A DNA stretch of 64,000 bases from Verrucomicrobiota bacterium (GTDB lineage: Bacteria; Verrucomicrobiota; Verrucomicrobiia; Opitutales; Intestinicryptomonadaceae): positions 151,863 through 215,862 of the forward strand of contig JAEXGH010000016.1 in assembly GCA_023450935.1 (NCBI GenBank). Reading direction: 5' to 3'. The position numbers and the translations under genes are program-made. Within the stretch, counting starts at the first letter, position 1. The number at the start of each line of letters is the position of its first letter. The notes under the pieces were generated by a model, which was not told the origin of the DNA, did not search any database, and saw only the letters and a list, made by a program, of their open reading frames with translations. Positions 52,657 through 62,150 of the stretch are shown here, piece by piece.

Positions 52657-54073
52657 AATTACGTCTTTTACATCTGTTGCAATTCCGCTGTTCGCGCTTT
52701 CGGCGTGCATGGTAGGCCCCGACTACGAACAACCCGAACGTGCGGCAACCCCCGCGTGGAGCAATGCCGACGCGGCTTCGGCAATAGCAAACACAAGCGG
52801 CCGTTCGGCGGCGGAGCTCACCGACTGGTGGAAACTCTTCGGCGACTCCGACTTGGACTGGCTCGTAGAGCAGGCGCTCAAAACGAATTTCGACCTGGAA
52901 ACGGCGCGCGCGCGGCTCGAACAGGCAAAGGCGACTTTGGCAATCAAGCGCAGCGGTCTGTTCCCGCATCTCGACGCCGACGCCTCCATGCGCGAGGGCG
53001 CAAAGCCCCTCTGGGGCGGCGCGGACGACTCTTACGGTGTTTCGGCGACGGCAGCGTGGGAAATAGACATTTTCGGCGGCGTGCGCAGGTCGGTGGAATC
53101 TTCAGTTGCCGACTACAAGGCAGCCTTGGCCGACGAAATTGCAACGCGCGTGAAAATTTCCGCCGATGTCGCGCAGGCGTATTTCAAATACCGCGCCTAC
53201 CAAACAGAATTGCGCATCACCGAGGACAACCTCAAAGCGCAAATGAAAACATACGAAATCACCAAGCAGCGCAAGGCAAACGGGTTTGTTTCGCAGCTCG
53301 ACGTTGTGCGGGCGGCGGCAGAAGTTTCAAGCACGAACGCGCAGCTGCCGAAAATACAAATGGACGAGCGGCTTGCGCTGAACGCGCTGGAGTATTTGGC
53401 GGGAGTGCAAAGCGGAACATTGCGCGAAAGACTTGCGGGCGAAAAACCGCTGCCGAAGCTGGAGTCGTTCATTCCGGCGGGCGTGCCCGCGCAGATGCTT
53501 GAACGCCGCCCCGACATCATTGTTGCCGAACACAAAATACACGCCGCCATCGCCGCCGTGGGGGAGGCAACCGCCGACATGTATCCGAAATTCTCCATAA
53601 CAGGCACAATCTCCTACGACGCCCCGAAATTCAACCGCCTTTTCAACAACCCATACGGGTCGTGGTCGGTAGGGCCTACGGCAACTTGGAACATTTTTCA
53701 GGCGGGAAAGACGGTCGCCAACATAAAGCTCAAGGAGGCCGTGGTGAAGGAGGCGCGCGTTTCGTGGCGGTCGAAGGTTTACGGCGCGATAAAGGAGGTT
53801 GAAGACGCTCTGGTGTCGGCTGGCAAGGAGCGGGAGAGAATAGAGCTAATCAACACGCTTGTTGCCGACAACCAAAAGGCGTTCGAGCTTTCAAAAAAGC
53901 TCTATTCGGCGGGCGAAATAGAATTTCTCGACCTGCTTGTGGCGCAAAGGTCGCTGTTGCAGTCGCAGCAAAATCAGGTTTCGTCAAGAATGCAGTTTGT
54001 AAGCTACATTGCGGCGTTGTATAAATCGCTCGGCGGCGGCTGGGACGTTGCGGAGCTTGAACAGACAAAATAG
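52649..54073 (+). CDS. TolC/OprM-family outer-membrane efflux lipoprotein (NodT type)
   Basis: 474 aa. Lipobox LFALSACMVGPDYEQPE places it as an outer-membrane lipoprotein. The OEP repeats follow: DWWKLFGDSDLDWLVEQALK, ARARLEQAKATLAIKRSGLF, LDVVRAAAEVSSTNAQLPK and ERRPDIIVAEHKIHAAIAAV; the second half has YPKFSITGTISYDA, WNIFQAGKTVANIKL and the closing EIEFLDLLVAQRSLLQSQQN. It completes the tripartite pump with MacA and the ABC pair. Ends 24 bases before a terminator. Confidence 0.94.
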   Translation: MNKITSFTSVAIPLFALSACMVGPDYEQPERAATPAWSNADAASAIANTSGRSAAELTDWWKLFGDSDLDWLVEQALKTNFDLETARARLEQAKATLAIKRSGLFPHLDADASMREGAKPLWGGADDSYGVSATAAWEIDIFGGVRRSVESSVADYKAALADEIATRVKISADVAQAYFKYRAYQTELRITEDNLKAQMKTYEITKQRKANGFVSQLDVVRAAAEVSSTNAQLPKIQMDERLALNALEYLAGVQSGTLRERLAGEKPLPKLESFIPAGVPAQMLERRPDIIVAEHKIHAAIAAVGEATADMYPKFSITGTISYDAPKFNRLFNNPYGSWSVGPTATWNIFQAGKTVANIKLKEAVVKEARVSWRSKVYGAIKEVEDALVSAGKERERIELINTLVADNQKAFELSKKLYSAGEIEFLDLLVAQRSLLQSQQNQVSSRMQFVSYIAALYKSLGGGWDVAELEQTK

Positions 54074-54097
54074 CCGAATGCAACAGGCGGCACAGTG

Positions 54098-54126
54098 GGC
54101 GGAGCGTCAGCGTTCCGTCTTTTTTT
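54098..54126 (+). terminator. Terminator of the macA-ATPase-permease-tolC operon
   Basis: GGCGGAGCG (54098-54106) and CGTTCCGTC (54111-54119), loop TCAG, with two G-U pairs, then seven T (54120-54126). It overlaps the 3' end of convergent ribF. Confidence 0.75.
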
Positions 54127-55057
54127 GCTGCGCGAGAGCCCGCGCGGCTAATTTGTCGCGCTTTATTTGGCGCACAAGCGCGTCGAGCGATTCGAATTTC
54201 CGCTGCGGGCGCAGAAATTTTTTCAGCCTTATTTCGACTTTTTCGGGAGCGCCGAACGCGACGGCTTCAAACAGATTCATCTCCACTAACGGCTCTGTTT
54301 TGCCGACAGTGGGGGAAGTTCCGTAGTTTGCAACCCCCCCGTATTTGCGCCCCGTCTTGACGCGCCTAAGCTCCGCGAAATACGCGCCGAACTTCGGCTT
54401 GCAGTCGGGATTCCACGGCAGGTTGAGCGTCGGGAGCCCGATTTTGCGCCCCAGCTTTTTGCCGCCTTTAAGCGCGCCCGAACATTTGTAGAAATCGCCG
54501 CGCATTTCGGCGAACGCCGCCATGTCGCCGGCGCGGACGGCCTTGCGCATTTCGGAGGAACTCACCCTGCGCCCGTCGGGCAAAAACACGCCGTTTGCGC
54601 TGGTGTATTGCCAACCGTATTTTTTGCAGAGCGCACGCAACGTTCTGGCGTTGCCCGCCGCGCCGCGCCCGAACACGAAATTGTAGCCCGTAACAATCCC
54701 CTTGAGATTGGGGAATTTTGCGGCGAGCATTTCGGCGAATTCGTCGGGAGTGAGGGCGGCGAATTTTTTTGTGAACTTTTTCACGAAAACTTTTTCCACG
54801 CCCGCTTCGGCGAAAAGTCCGGCTCTGAATTTGCCCGAAAACAGCATTTCAACGGGCGGTCTGCCCATGTCGATAACCGCCGAGGGGTGGGGCGAAAACG
54901 TCAACACGCACACTGCCGCGCCGTATTTTTTCGCCAAACGTTTCGCCAAGCCGATAACCTTTTTGTGCCCCCTGTGCAGACCGTCGAACATACCGACCGC
55001 CAAAACGCACTTGCGGCCAAACGCGGCGATTGCATCGATATTTTCGACGTCCTTCAT
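54107..55057 (-). CDS. ribF: Bifunctional riboflavin kinase/FAD synthetase
   Basis: Makes FMN and FAD. 316 aa. The N-terminal nucleotidyltransferase has VLAVGMFDGLHRGHKKVIGL and SSSEMRKAVRAGDMA. The C-terminal kinase has GRKIGLPTLNLPWN, where the usual Thr-Ala-Asn is Thr-Leu-Asn, and a following YGGVANYGTSPTV with its Gly/Asn pattern. Last gene of the nusA operon, 3 bases after truB. Its 3' end carries the opposing terminator stem. Confidence 0.95.
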   Translation of the reverse strand: MKDVENIDAIAAFGRKCVLAVGMFDGLHRGHKKVIGLAKRLAKKYGAAVCVLTFSPHPSAVIDMGRPPVEMLFSGKFRAGLFAEAGVEKVFVKKFTKKFAALTPDEFAEMLAAKFPNLKGIVTGYNFVFGRGAAGNARTLRALCKKYGWQYTSANGVFLPDGRRVSSSEMRKAVRAGDMAAFAEMRGDFYKCSGALKGGKKLGRKIGLPTLNLPWNPDCKPKFGAYFAELRRVKTGRKYGGVANYGTSPTVGKTEPLVEMNLFEAVAFGAPEKVEIRLKKFLRPQRKFESLDALVRQIKRDKLAARALAQQKKTER

Positions 55058-55060
55058 CGA

Positions 55061-55777
55061 CTAAATTGCAAAGCTCGGAGCGGCCTCGCCGACGGGAATG
55101 AGCATTTTTTTGAGGGCGGAGGGATTTGCCTGCTGAAGCTGCTCAATGGTAACGGCGTCCGCCACGTTGAATTTGCCGCTCGAGAGGCGGCGGAGAGATG
55201 TCATATGCGCACCGCAGCCTATGCGCTTCCCCAAGTCGTGGCAGACGGTTCTGACGTATGTGCCCTTTGTGCAGGCAAGCTCGAAGTCGGCGTCGGGGCT
55301 TTCGAAGCGTTTGAGTTCAAAGCGCGAAATGTTAATGAAGCGCGGCTTGCGCTCCACCTCCTGCCCCTGTCGGGCGAGCTTGTAAAGCGGAATGCCGTTG
55401 ACTTTTTTCGCCGAAAACATCGGGGGCGTCTGGTATTGGTCGCCCAAAAAGGACTTCATTGACTGGCGCAGGCTTTCTTCGGTCAACCCCGAGGGAACAG
55501 GAAGCTCGGCGACTATTTCCCCCTCGCTGTCCTGCGAATTCGTTTCGACACCGAGCCTGAAAGAACCGCTGTAAACTTTGTCGAGGCTCATCAGATACTG
55601 CGAAAGCTTTGTCGCCTTGCCCACCAATATCACAAGCAGCCCCGTTGCGAGCGGGTCGAGCGTGCCCGCGTGCCCGACGGAGCGTATTTTTAGGCATCTT
55701 CTGACTTTGGCAACAACGTCGTGCGACGTGCAGCCCGTGTCTTTATCGATTAACAGGACTCCTGAAAGTTCGTTCAT
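55061..55777 (-). CDS. truB: tRNA pseudouridine-55 synthase
   Basis: 238 aa. GVLLIDKDTGCTSHDVV, then SVGHAGTLDPLATGLLVILV with the catalytic Asp in GTLDP, and YSGSFRLGVETNSQDSEGE. The start at 55777 (MNELSGVLL) shares ATGA with the upstream stop; 55801 would add eight extra residues. Lies between nrnA and ribF. Confidence 0.97.
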   Translation of the reverse strand: MNELSGVLLIDKDTGCTSHDVVAKVRRCLKIRSVGHAGTLDPLATGLLVILVGKATKLSQYLMSLDKVYSGSFRLGVETNSQDSEGEIVAELPVPSGLTEESLRQSMKSFLGDQYQTPPMFSAKKVNGIPLYKLARQGQEVERKPRFINISRFELKRFESPDADFELACTKGTYVRTVCHDLGKRIGCGAHMTSLRRLSSGKFNVADAVTIEQLQQANPSALKKMLIPVGEAAPSFAI

Positions 55778-56754
55778 TTTCTTGATAGCGATTTTTCGCA
55801 AAGCTCCAACAGCTTCGGAATTATTGTGTTAAAGGTTTCGTTTTTGGCGGTAAACCCCGCCGCGGCGAGATGCCCGCCGCCGCCGAACGTTTCGGCTATT
55901 TTATTGACTTGAAGCTCCGGCGCGCGAGCGCGGAGGCTTCCCTTGACAGAGCCGTCGGCAAGTTCTTCAAGCGTTGCGGCAATTTCAACCCCGTCAATCG
56001 AGCGCGCAAAATCCACGAGCCCGTCGATATCCTCCTTGCCCGAATCGGTTTTCTCGAACGTGCCAAGCGGAATGAAGCCGAAACACACGCGCCCTTGCAA
56101 ATACATTTGAAGGCCTTGCAGATATTGCGCCAAAAGTTTCATTTTCCCGAATCGTTCGCGCTGGTATAACTGCTGGGCAACGTAATTGGCGTTAACACCG
56201 CATTTGACGAGAAATTCCGCGGCCTCGAACGACTCCACGCGCGTTGACGACGTCGTCCACTGGCGGGTGTCGGTTGCAATGCCCGTATAAAGAAGCGTAG
56301 CCGCGCGCTGCGAAATTTTTACGCCCGCGTCCCGAACCAAAAGCGCGATAATTTCCGCGGTAGCACCCGCGCAGACATCTACAATCTTTATTTCCGCCGC
56401 GCTCCGCCCCGAAGTATGGTGGTCGATACACGCGAACACATCGGCGAATCTTTCGGCGAATTCGGCGTTCACACGCTGCAGATCGGAACAGTCTACAATC
56501 ACGACTTTACGCGATGTATCCGCAAATTCCGCCGCCGATTCGAATTGAGCCGCCGCTATGTTTTCATACAAATGCGGAACGGGATTTTGATTCACGCACA
56601 CAACGTCCGCGCCCGCGCTTTGCAGGATTTCCGCCAGCGCAAACGCCGAACCCACACAGTCGCCGTCGGGGCGCATATGGCCTGCGACGACAAGCTTTGC
56701 GCCGTTTGCAGCCCGCAAAAGTCTGCGGAATTTTTCAACGAGTTCGGGGTTCAT
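55774..56754 (-). CDS. nrnA: DHH-family phosphoesterase (NrnA-like nanoRNase/pAp phosphatase)
   Basis: 326 aa. Asp-rich metal motifs: GHMRPDGDCVGSAFALAE, VIVDCSDLQRVNAE, CIDHHTSGRSAAE (DHH), and the DHHA1 domain with FGGGGHLAAAGF. NrnA degrades short RNA oligonucleotides and converts pAp to AMP. Gene order rbfA-nrnA-truB is frequent in bacteria. Overlaps truB by four bases and is separated from rbfA by 18. Confidence 0.93.
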   Translation of the reverse strand: MNPELVEKFRRLLRAANGAKLVVAGHMRPDGDCVGSAFALAEILQSAGADVVCVNQNPVPHLYENIAAAQFESAAEFADTSRKVVIVDCSDLQRVNAEFAERFADVFACIDHHTSGRSAAEIKIVDVCAGATAEIIALLVRDAGVKISQRAATLLYTGIATDTRQWTTSSTRVESFEAAEFLVKCGVNANYVAQQLYQRERFGKMKLLAQYLQGLQMYLQGRVCFGFIPLGTFEKTDSGKEDIDGLVDFARSIDGVEIAATLEELADGSVKGSLRARAPELQVNKIAETFGGGGHLAAAGFTAKNETFNTIIPKLLELCEKSLSRK

Positions 56755-56772
56755 TTGCGCAGACTGCTACTG

Positions 56773-57147
56773 TTATTCGGGCGGGAGGTCCTCCGAATCT
56801 CCTCCGCGCTTTTCGTTCCCGATAGCGTCCATGACTTCGAGTATGCGCATGCCGCGCTCCACGGAGGGGTCGTAGACGAAGTTGAGTTCGGGCGTGTATT
56901 TTATTTTGATGTTTTTGCCGACTATCCGCCGAAGCTCGTTGCGAACCGACATCAAAAATTTGCCCGCCTTTGCAACCGCCTCGCGATTGCCCAAAACCGA
57001 ATAGTAAACGCGCGCTTTTTTGAGATCGGGGGCGATGTCCACTTCCGTAAGCGTTATTGCCACCGACTCCGAACGCCATCTGCCGTGCAGAGCCATGCTA
57101 AGCTCGCGCTTAATCAGTTCGCCGACTCGTATTTTTCTTTCGCCCAT
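56773..57147 (-). CDS. rbfA: Ribosome-binding factor A
   Basis: 124 aa KH-type protein that helps mature the 30S subunit at the 5' end of 16S rRNA. GERKIRVGELIKRELSMAL, TLTEVDIAPDLKKARVYYSV and LNFVYDPSVERGMRILEVMD are the family blocks. A Glu/Asp-rich tail follows. 9 bases after infB. Confidence 0.95.
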   Translation of the reverse strand: MGERKIRVGELIKRELSMALHGRWRSESVAITLTEVDIAPDLKKARVYYSVLGNREAVAKAGKFLMSVRNELRRIVGKNIKIKYTPELNFVYDPSVERGMRILEVMDAIGNEKRGGDSEDLPPE

Positions 57148-57156
57148 AGCTTCGGT

Positions 57157-59784
57157 TTAGAGGTCGGGACGGATTTCCAGAATTTCGAAGCACTCGATGA
57201 CGTCGCCCGCTTCGAAATCGGTGAAATTGTTGAGCGAAATACCGCACTCGTAGCCGGCGCGCACTTCGGCAACGTCGTCTTTGAAGCGTTTGATGTCGCT
57301 GATTTTACCCTTGGAAATTTCCTTGCCCTTGCGGAACACGCGCGCAAATTTGTCGCGCTTAACCATTCCCTCGGTAACCATACAACCCGCAACTTTGCCG
57401 CCCTTCGACACGTTGAAAAGCGCGCGCACTTCCGCCGCGCCAAGCTTGTTTTCCTTGAGCTCGGGGTCGAGGAGGTTTTTCATTGCGTCTTTGACCTGAT
57501 TGATGAGTTCGTAGATGATATTGTGGGTTATAAACTGCACGCCCTTGTGTTTGGCCACGCCCGCAACGCCGTTCTCCTGCTTGACGTTGAACGCGACAAT
57601 CGACGCGCCCGCAGTTGCGGCAAAATCGACGTCGTTCTTCGTGATTTGACCGACGCTTCCCGAGATGACTTCAAGCTTTACTTTGTCGCTTTTGATGTCG
57701 TTCAAGCAGGCCACGAGGGCTTCGACCGTGCCCGAAACATCGCTTTTTACGATGCACTTAAACACCTTCTGGTCCTGATTTTCAATAGCCGCCATAAGCT
57801 CCTCGATGCTTGTGGGCTTGGGCGCGGATTCCGCCGCGGCAAGTTTTTTGCGCTCGAGAATTGCCTCTTCGGTAATCTTCCTCGCCTGACGGTCGTTTTC
57901 GACTTTGCTGAAGGAGTCGCCCGCCTCGGGTGCGCCCGTCCAGCCCATGACGATTGCGGGCGTGGAGGGTTCGGCACTGGGGATTTTTTTGCCCTTGTCG
58001 TCGAGAAGCGCGCGCACTTTGCACCAGTGTTCGCCGCAAACTACGACATCGCCCGCCTTGAGCGTGCCCGAGCGGACTATCACCGTGGAGGTTGCGCCCC
58101 TGCCCGCCTCGAGCTGGCTCTCTATAATGACGCCCTCCGCGGGAGCTTTGGGATTTGCCTTAAGCTCCATCATCTCCGCCTGCAGCAGAACCAAGTCCAG
58201 AAGCTTGTCAATATTGTCGCCTTTGAGCGCGCTAATGGGCTGGCAGAGAACCTCGCCGCCCCAGTCTTCCGACGTTATGCCGCGTTTTTGCATTTGCTGT
58301 TTTACGCGGTCGATATTCGCGCCTTTGGCGTCCATTTTATTGATTGCAACTACAATCGGCACACCCGCTTTTTGGGCGAAGTTCAGGGCTTCGTCGGTCT
58401 GCGGCATAAAGCCGTCGTCGGCGGCGACAACCAAAATGGCTATGTCGGTGACGTTTGCGCCGCGCTCGCGCATTTTCGAGAACGCCGCGTGTCCGGGGGT
58501 GTCGAGGAAGGTGATTTTCTTGCCCGACGCCATAACCTGATACGCCGCGGTATGCTGCGTTATGCCGCCCGCTTCGCCGGCAACGACATTCGTTTTTCTG
58601 ATTGTGTCAAGAAGCGTCGTTTTGCCGTGGTCAACGTGCCCGAGTATGCAGACAATGGGCGGGCGCGGAACGAAATTCTTGATGTCCTCTATTATCATTC
58701 TCTCCAGTTCGCGCTTTCTGGCGGCGGCGGCAAGCTGCTGTTGTTGCTGTTCGCCCCTGCGCTTGATGTCGAGCGTAAAACCGTGGCGTTTGGCGATTTC
58801 TACCGCGGTATTTTCCTCTATCGCCTGATTCATCGAGGCGAAAATGCCCATATCCATCAGTTCGGAAATAAGGCGGAAGGGCTTTACGTCCATCGACTTT
58901 GCAAACTCGCGAACGATAATCGGGGGCTTTACCTGCAGCGTCTTCGTGCCCGAAGCGACGTCGGAAGCCTGCGGTTGTTCCGCCTTGGAGTCGGCGGCGG
59001 GCTGGACGGGCACTACGGGCGCGGGACGGCGCACTACGGAAATATTCGGCATAACCACGCCGGGTGCTTTTGCCGAAACGGGCGGCGGCACGGGCATGGG
59101 CTTTTTTACCGCAGGCGGCGGAGGCACTGCCGGAGCCGACTTGGGTGCTGCGGGTGCGGGCGGAACAACCGCCGCGAGCTTTGCAGCCTCCTGCGTGGGG
59201 GTATTCGGCTTTGCCACTTGCGGCATCGGAATCGGCGCGGGACGCTTTATTGCGTTTTGCATCGGCGGCGGCACGGGCATGGGCTTGCTTGCCGCGGGAG
59301 CAGCCGGCTTCCGCACTTGCGGAATAACGGGAGCGGGTTTGTTTTCCTGCGGTTTGGGCTGTTCGGGTTTCGGCGTTTCCGCCTTTGCGACTGCGACTGC
59401 GGGAGCAACTGCAGGCGCGGGTTTGGATACCTGCGGGGGAACCACCGCCGCAGGCTTTTTGGGCGCAGGTTGCGCTTCTGCCACGGACTGCTCCGGCATC
59501 CGCCGCTCGGGCTTCTTTTCCGTTTCCTTTGCGGGTTGTGCGGATTCGGTTTTTTCCGCCGCAGTTTTTTTGGCGGCGGGCTTTTTGGACGAATCCTCCG
59601 CGGAGGCGGATTTTTTCCACTCCCTGAAGTCGTTCGAAATGTCGTCTACATAAAGGGGCGCAATCGTGTTCGACGGCGTTTTTATTTCCAAACCGTATTT
59701 GTCCCGACGCTGGTTGATGAAGTCAATCAGTTCTTTGTTCGGAACGTTCAATTCTTTTGCCAGTGCGTGGATTCTTATGCTCAT
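57157..59784 (-). CDS. infB: Translation initiation factor IF-2
   Basis: GTPase placing initiator tRNA on the 30S subunit. 875 aa. MSIRIHALAKELNVPNKEL opens the N1 domain; then about 220 residues of low-complexity Pro/Ala/Lys repeats (VPPPPAVKKPMPVPPP and similar). GTPase from about residue 375: GHVDHGKTTLLD, DTPGHAAF, NKMD, then domain II and the C-terminal fMet-tRNA domain. 34 bases after nusA. The repeat region's wide GC shift gives long antisense frames that are not genes. Confidence 0.97.
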   Translation of the reverse strand: MSIRIHALAKELNVPNKELIDFINQRRDKYGLEIKTPSNTIAPLYVDDISNDFREWKKSASAEDSSKKPAAKKTAAEKTESAQPAKETEKKPERRMPEQSVAEAQPAPKKPAAVVPPQVSKPAPAVAPAVAVAKAETPKPEQPKPQENKPAPVIPQVRKPAAPAASKPMPVPPPMQNAIKRPAPIPMPQVAKPNTPTQEAAKLAAVVPPAPAAPKSAPAVPPPPAVKKPMPVPPPVSAKAPGVVMPNISVVRRPAPVVPVQPAADSKAEQPQASDVASGTKTLQVKPPIIVREFAKSMDVKPFRLISELMDMGIFASMNQAIEENTAVEIAKRHGFTLDIKRRGEQQQQQLAAAARKRELERMIIEDIKNFVPRPPIVCILGHVDHGKTTLLDTIRKTNVVAGEAGGITQHTAAYQVMASGKKITFLDTPGHAAFSKMRERGANVTDIAILVVAADDGFMPQTDEALNFAQKAGVPIVVAINKMDAKGANIDRVKQQMQKRGITSEDWGGEVLCQPISALKGDNIDKLLDLVLLQAEMMELKANPKAPAEGVIIESQLEAGRGATSTVIVRSGTLKAGDVVVCGEHWCKVRALLDDKGKKIPSAEPSTPAIVMGWTGAPEAGDSFSKVENDRQARKITEEAILERKKLAAAESAPKPTSIEELMAAIENQDQKVFKCIVKSDVSGTVEALVACLNDIKSDKVKLEVISGSVGQITKNDVDFAATAGASIVAFNVKQENGVAGVAKHKGVQFITHNIIYELINQVKDAMKNLLDPELKENKLGAAEVRALFNVSKGGKVAGCMVTEGMVKRDKFARVFRKGKEISKGKISDIKRFKDDVAEVRAGYECGISLNNFTDFEAGDVIECFEILEIRPDL

Positions 59785-59818
59785 TTAAAAAAACCTTGTT
59801 TAACGTTTTCTTCCGCGG

Positions 59819-61051
59819 TTATTTGCCTATGCGTTCAAGCGTGCTCTGCGCCTGTTCGGGCGTAAGCCCCATTTTGACGAGGTCTTGGACATCTACGCCT
59901 TCGAAAGCCTCTATGCTTGTTATGCCGTTCCCCGCCAAGAGCGCGACCGTTTCGGGCGGGAGGTTGGATAGCGTCTGCGCCAGTGAATCAGCCGCCTGTT
60001 CGAGCTTCTGCTCAAGGCTTACTTTCGGCTCTTCGCGGACGTCTATTTTCATTCCGATAAGGCGCGAAGTCAACTTCACGTTCGACCCCCCCTTGCCGAT
60101 TACAACAGACAAATCCTCTTTAGAAACGTCGAAGCAAATGCGCTTTTGCGCCATGTCAATCTGCACATTCTTTGCGACCGCAGGCTTGATGCATTCGTCC
60201 AAGAGCGTTCTGACATCGGGGGAGAACTTGATGATGTCGATTTTCTCGCCATTAAGCTCGCGCACTATTCCCTTTACACGCGTGCCGCCCGCGCCGACGC
60301 ATGCTCCGACCGGATCGACACGTGGGTCCGTCGCGCTGACTGCGATTTTGGTTCTGTAGCCGGGTTCGCGCGCCATCGCCTCTATTTTGACGGTCTTTTC
60401 CGCTATTTCCGAGACCTCCAATTCGAACAGGCGTTTGACGAACTTGAAGCTTGCGCGGCTGAGAATGAGTTCGGGCCCGCGCGGGGAATTGTCGATTTCA
60501 AGCAACAGGCAGCGTATGCGTTCGCCGGGGGCGTAGTCTTCGCCCATGATGCACTCGCGGCGGGGGAGGATTGCCGTGGTAAGCCCCAAATCTACAAGAT
60601 ACGCGCCCTTTTCCTTGTGGCGGACCGTGCCGGAAACGATGTCGCCTACGGTCCCCTTGAATTCGTCGTAAATTCTGCTCTTTTCGATTGTGCGCAGTTT
60701 CTGGATTATGCTTTGATAGACGTTCTTGGCGGCGATTCTGCCAAGCTCCGACAAATCGATTTCGCGCTCGATTACGTCGCCGAGCTGAGGATTTGCCTTG
60801 TAGAGCTTTGCCTTGTCGATATGGATTTGCGTTGCGTTGTCGGCAACGGAGTCGGTAACGGCAAGCAACGCCCAAGCCTTGAGGTTGCCCGTCTTCGGGT
60901 TGATGTCGATTTTGAGGTTGTAGCCCGCCATACTCTTGGAGGCGGCGTTGCGGATTGCCGACGCGATTGATTCTATCATCTCCTCGCGTTTAATCTGCTT
61001 CTCTTTTTCCATGTATTCAAGAATCGCCAAAATTTCGCTGCTGTTGCTCAT
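59819..61051 (-). CDS. nusA: Transcription termination/antitermination protein NusA
   Basis: 410 aa. N-terminal RNAP-binding domain (ILAILEYMEKEKQIKREEM), S1 domain (VGDIVSGTVRHKEKGAYLVD), two KH domains (PVGACVGAGGTRVKGIVREL and VVIGKGGSNVKLTSRLIGMK), and a short C-terminal helix-hairpin-helix acidic part (GITSIEAFEGVDVQDLVKMG). The start at 61051 (MSNSSEIL) fits; 61120 would add 23 residues. No rimP precedes it in the window. First gene of the six-gene operon, with a promoter proposed about 100 bases upstream. Confidence 0.96.
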   Translation of the reverse strand: MSNSSEILAILEYMEKEKQIKREEMIESIASAIRNAASKSMAGYNLKIDINPKTGNLKAWALLAVTDSVADNATQIHIDKAKLYKANPQLGDVIEREIDLSELGRIAAKNVYQSIIQKLRTIEKSRIYDEFKGTVGDIVSGTVRHKEKGAYLVDLGLTTAILPRRECIMGEDYAPGERIRCLLLEIDNSPRGPELILSRASFKFVKRLFELEVSEIAEKTVKIEAMAREPGYRTKIAVSATDPRVDPVGACVGAGGTRVKGIVRELNGEKIDIIKFSPDVRTLLDECIKPAVAKNVQIDMAQKRICFDVSKEDLSVVIGKGGSNVKLTSRLIGMKIDVREEPKVSLEQKLEQAADSLAQTLSNLPPETVALLAGNGITSIEAFEGVDVQDLVKMGLTPEQAQSTLERIGK

Positions 61052-61150
61052 ACTACCTCTTTCGTTTATGTTAAATGTTTCAAACGCCGACAAAAAAAGC
61101 GGGCAAGCAACCCACTTCACATCGGAGAGTCAATTTTTTATTGCGTGGAA

Positions 61151-61179
61151 ATGATGGACGCGGTGCGGCCGGCTGTCAA
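61151..61179 (-). promoter_or_regulatory. Candidate promoter of the nusA operon
   Basis: Perfect TTGACA (61179-61174), a 17-base spacer and CATCAT (61156-61151, 4 of 6). Leaves about 95 bases of leader before the nusA ATG at 61051, enough for autoregulation, but no structure is obvious. Confidence 0.5.
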
Positions 61180-61303
61180 GCATTTATTTTTGCGATAACT
61201 CTCTTTTATTTTGCAACTTTTCCGCCGCGTGAATGTCGGAATTGTGCGGTCGGGAAATATGGTTGATTTTTTAATTTTTTTACGAAATTATTTGGGGGAA
61301 TTT

Positions 61304-62071
61304 ATGCGTAGGTTTTTCCATATTTCCGCGTTTGCGGCAACCGCCGCGCTCGGGCTTGCCCAAACGGCGTCGGGCGAGGACGGGAATTCGGCGGCGGCAA
61401 AGGCGACAACCGACGACGCTTCGGCGGCGACGGGGAGAGCCAAGGCGTCCGCGCCGCGCATCGACGCGTCTTCGCCCGAAACGCTTCAAAAAACCTACGC
61501 CGCCGTTATTGCCGCGCTCGACGACGACATGCAGCAGAAATTCGCCTTGGCAATGACGACAATAAGCGTAGTCATGAGCCAGCGACCCGATTTGGGCGGA
61601 AGCCAAAAGGTCTTGGAAATGCTAAACGGCAAAACCGCCGAAGAGGTTATTGCGCAGTCGCGCAAGCTTACGGTTTACGTCAAGCGCGGGCAGACGGCTA
61701 TGAAAGCCGACACGCTCGGGCAGTTTTCGGAGTCGGTCGGCAACATTCTGCTTTCGCTGCCCGAGGACAAGCGCGCCGAATTTTCCGACGCCGTTGCTAA
61801 GCTGATTTACGACAAGCAGATTTCGAAACTCTCCGCCGCCGAATTTCTGCGCAGGGTAAACGGCAAAACTTCCGACGAAATTGTGGCGGAGGCGGCAAAG
61901 CTCAATCTGCCATTCCAAACGGCGGCGGACAAGGGCAAAAAAAACTACTCGCTTGAAAAAATCTCGCCCGAGCAGGCCGAGGAATTCCGCAAAAAAAACA
62001 ACCCCGATGCGCCGAAAGCGGAGGCGCGCGAGTTTCTGGATTTCGGGCAGTCGCTCGTGCCTGCGGAATGA
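61304..62071 (+). CDS. Secreted helical protein of unknown function
   Basis: 255 aa. Signal peptide (MRRFFHISAFAATAALGLAQ, cleavage near ASGED), an Ala/Ser-rich linker, then helices with two similar halves: FALAMTTISVVMSQRPDLGG...MLNGKTAEEVIAQSRKL and FSDAVAKLIYDKQISKLSAA...RVNGKTSDEIVAEAAKL. The shared phrase LNGKT-xEE/DE-I-A marks an internal duplication of about 90 residues. GGGGGAA lies before the ATG. No family recognised; divergent from nusA and upstream of a tiny membrane protein. Confidence 0.7.
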   Translation: MRRFFHISAFAATAALGLAQTASGEDGNSAAAKATTDDASAATGRAKASAPRIDASSPETLQKTYAAVIAALDDDMQQKFALAMTTISVVMSQRPDLGGSQKVLEMLNGKTAEEVIAQSRKLTVYVKRGQTAMKADTLGQFSESVGNILLSLPEDKRAEFSDAVAKLIYDKQISKLSAAEFLRRVNGKTSDEIVAEAAKLNLPFQTAADKGKKNYSLEKISPEQAEEFRKKNNPDAPKAEAREFLDFGQSLVPAE

Positions 62072-62150
62072 TTTCGGGACGCGGGGCGGGCGCGGGGCGG
62101 GCGGATTGTCCGCGGGCGCGCAACGCAACATTCAACACAAAGGCAGACAA

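Noticed and set aside
56416..59865. Open frame of 1149 codons opposite infB
   Set aside because: Antisense to the well-conserved IF-2 gene. Its long length reflects codon composition (few stop codons), and its translation is unlike any protein family.
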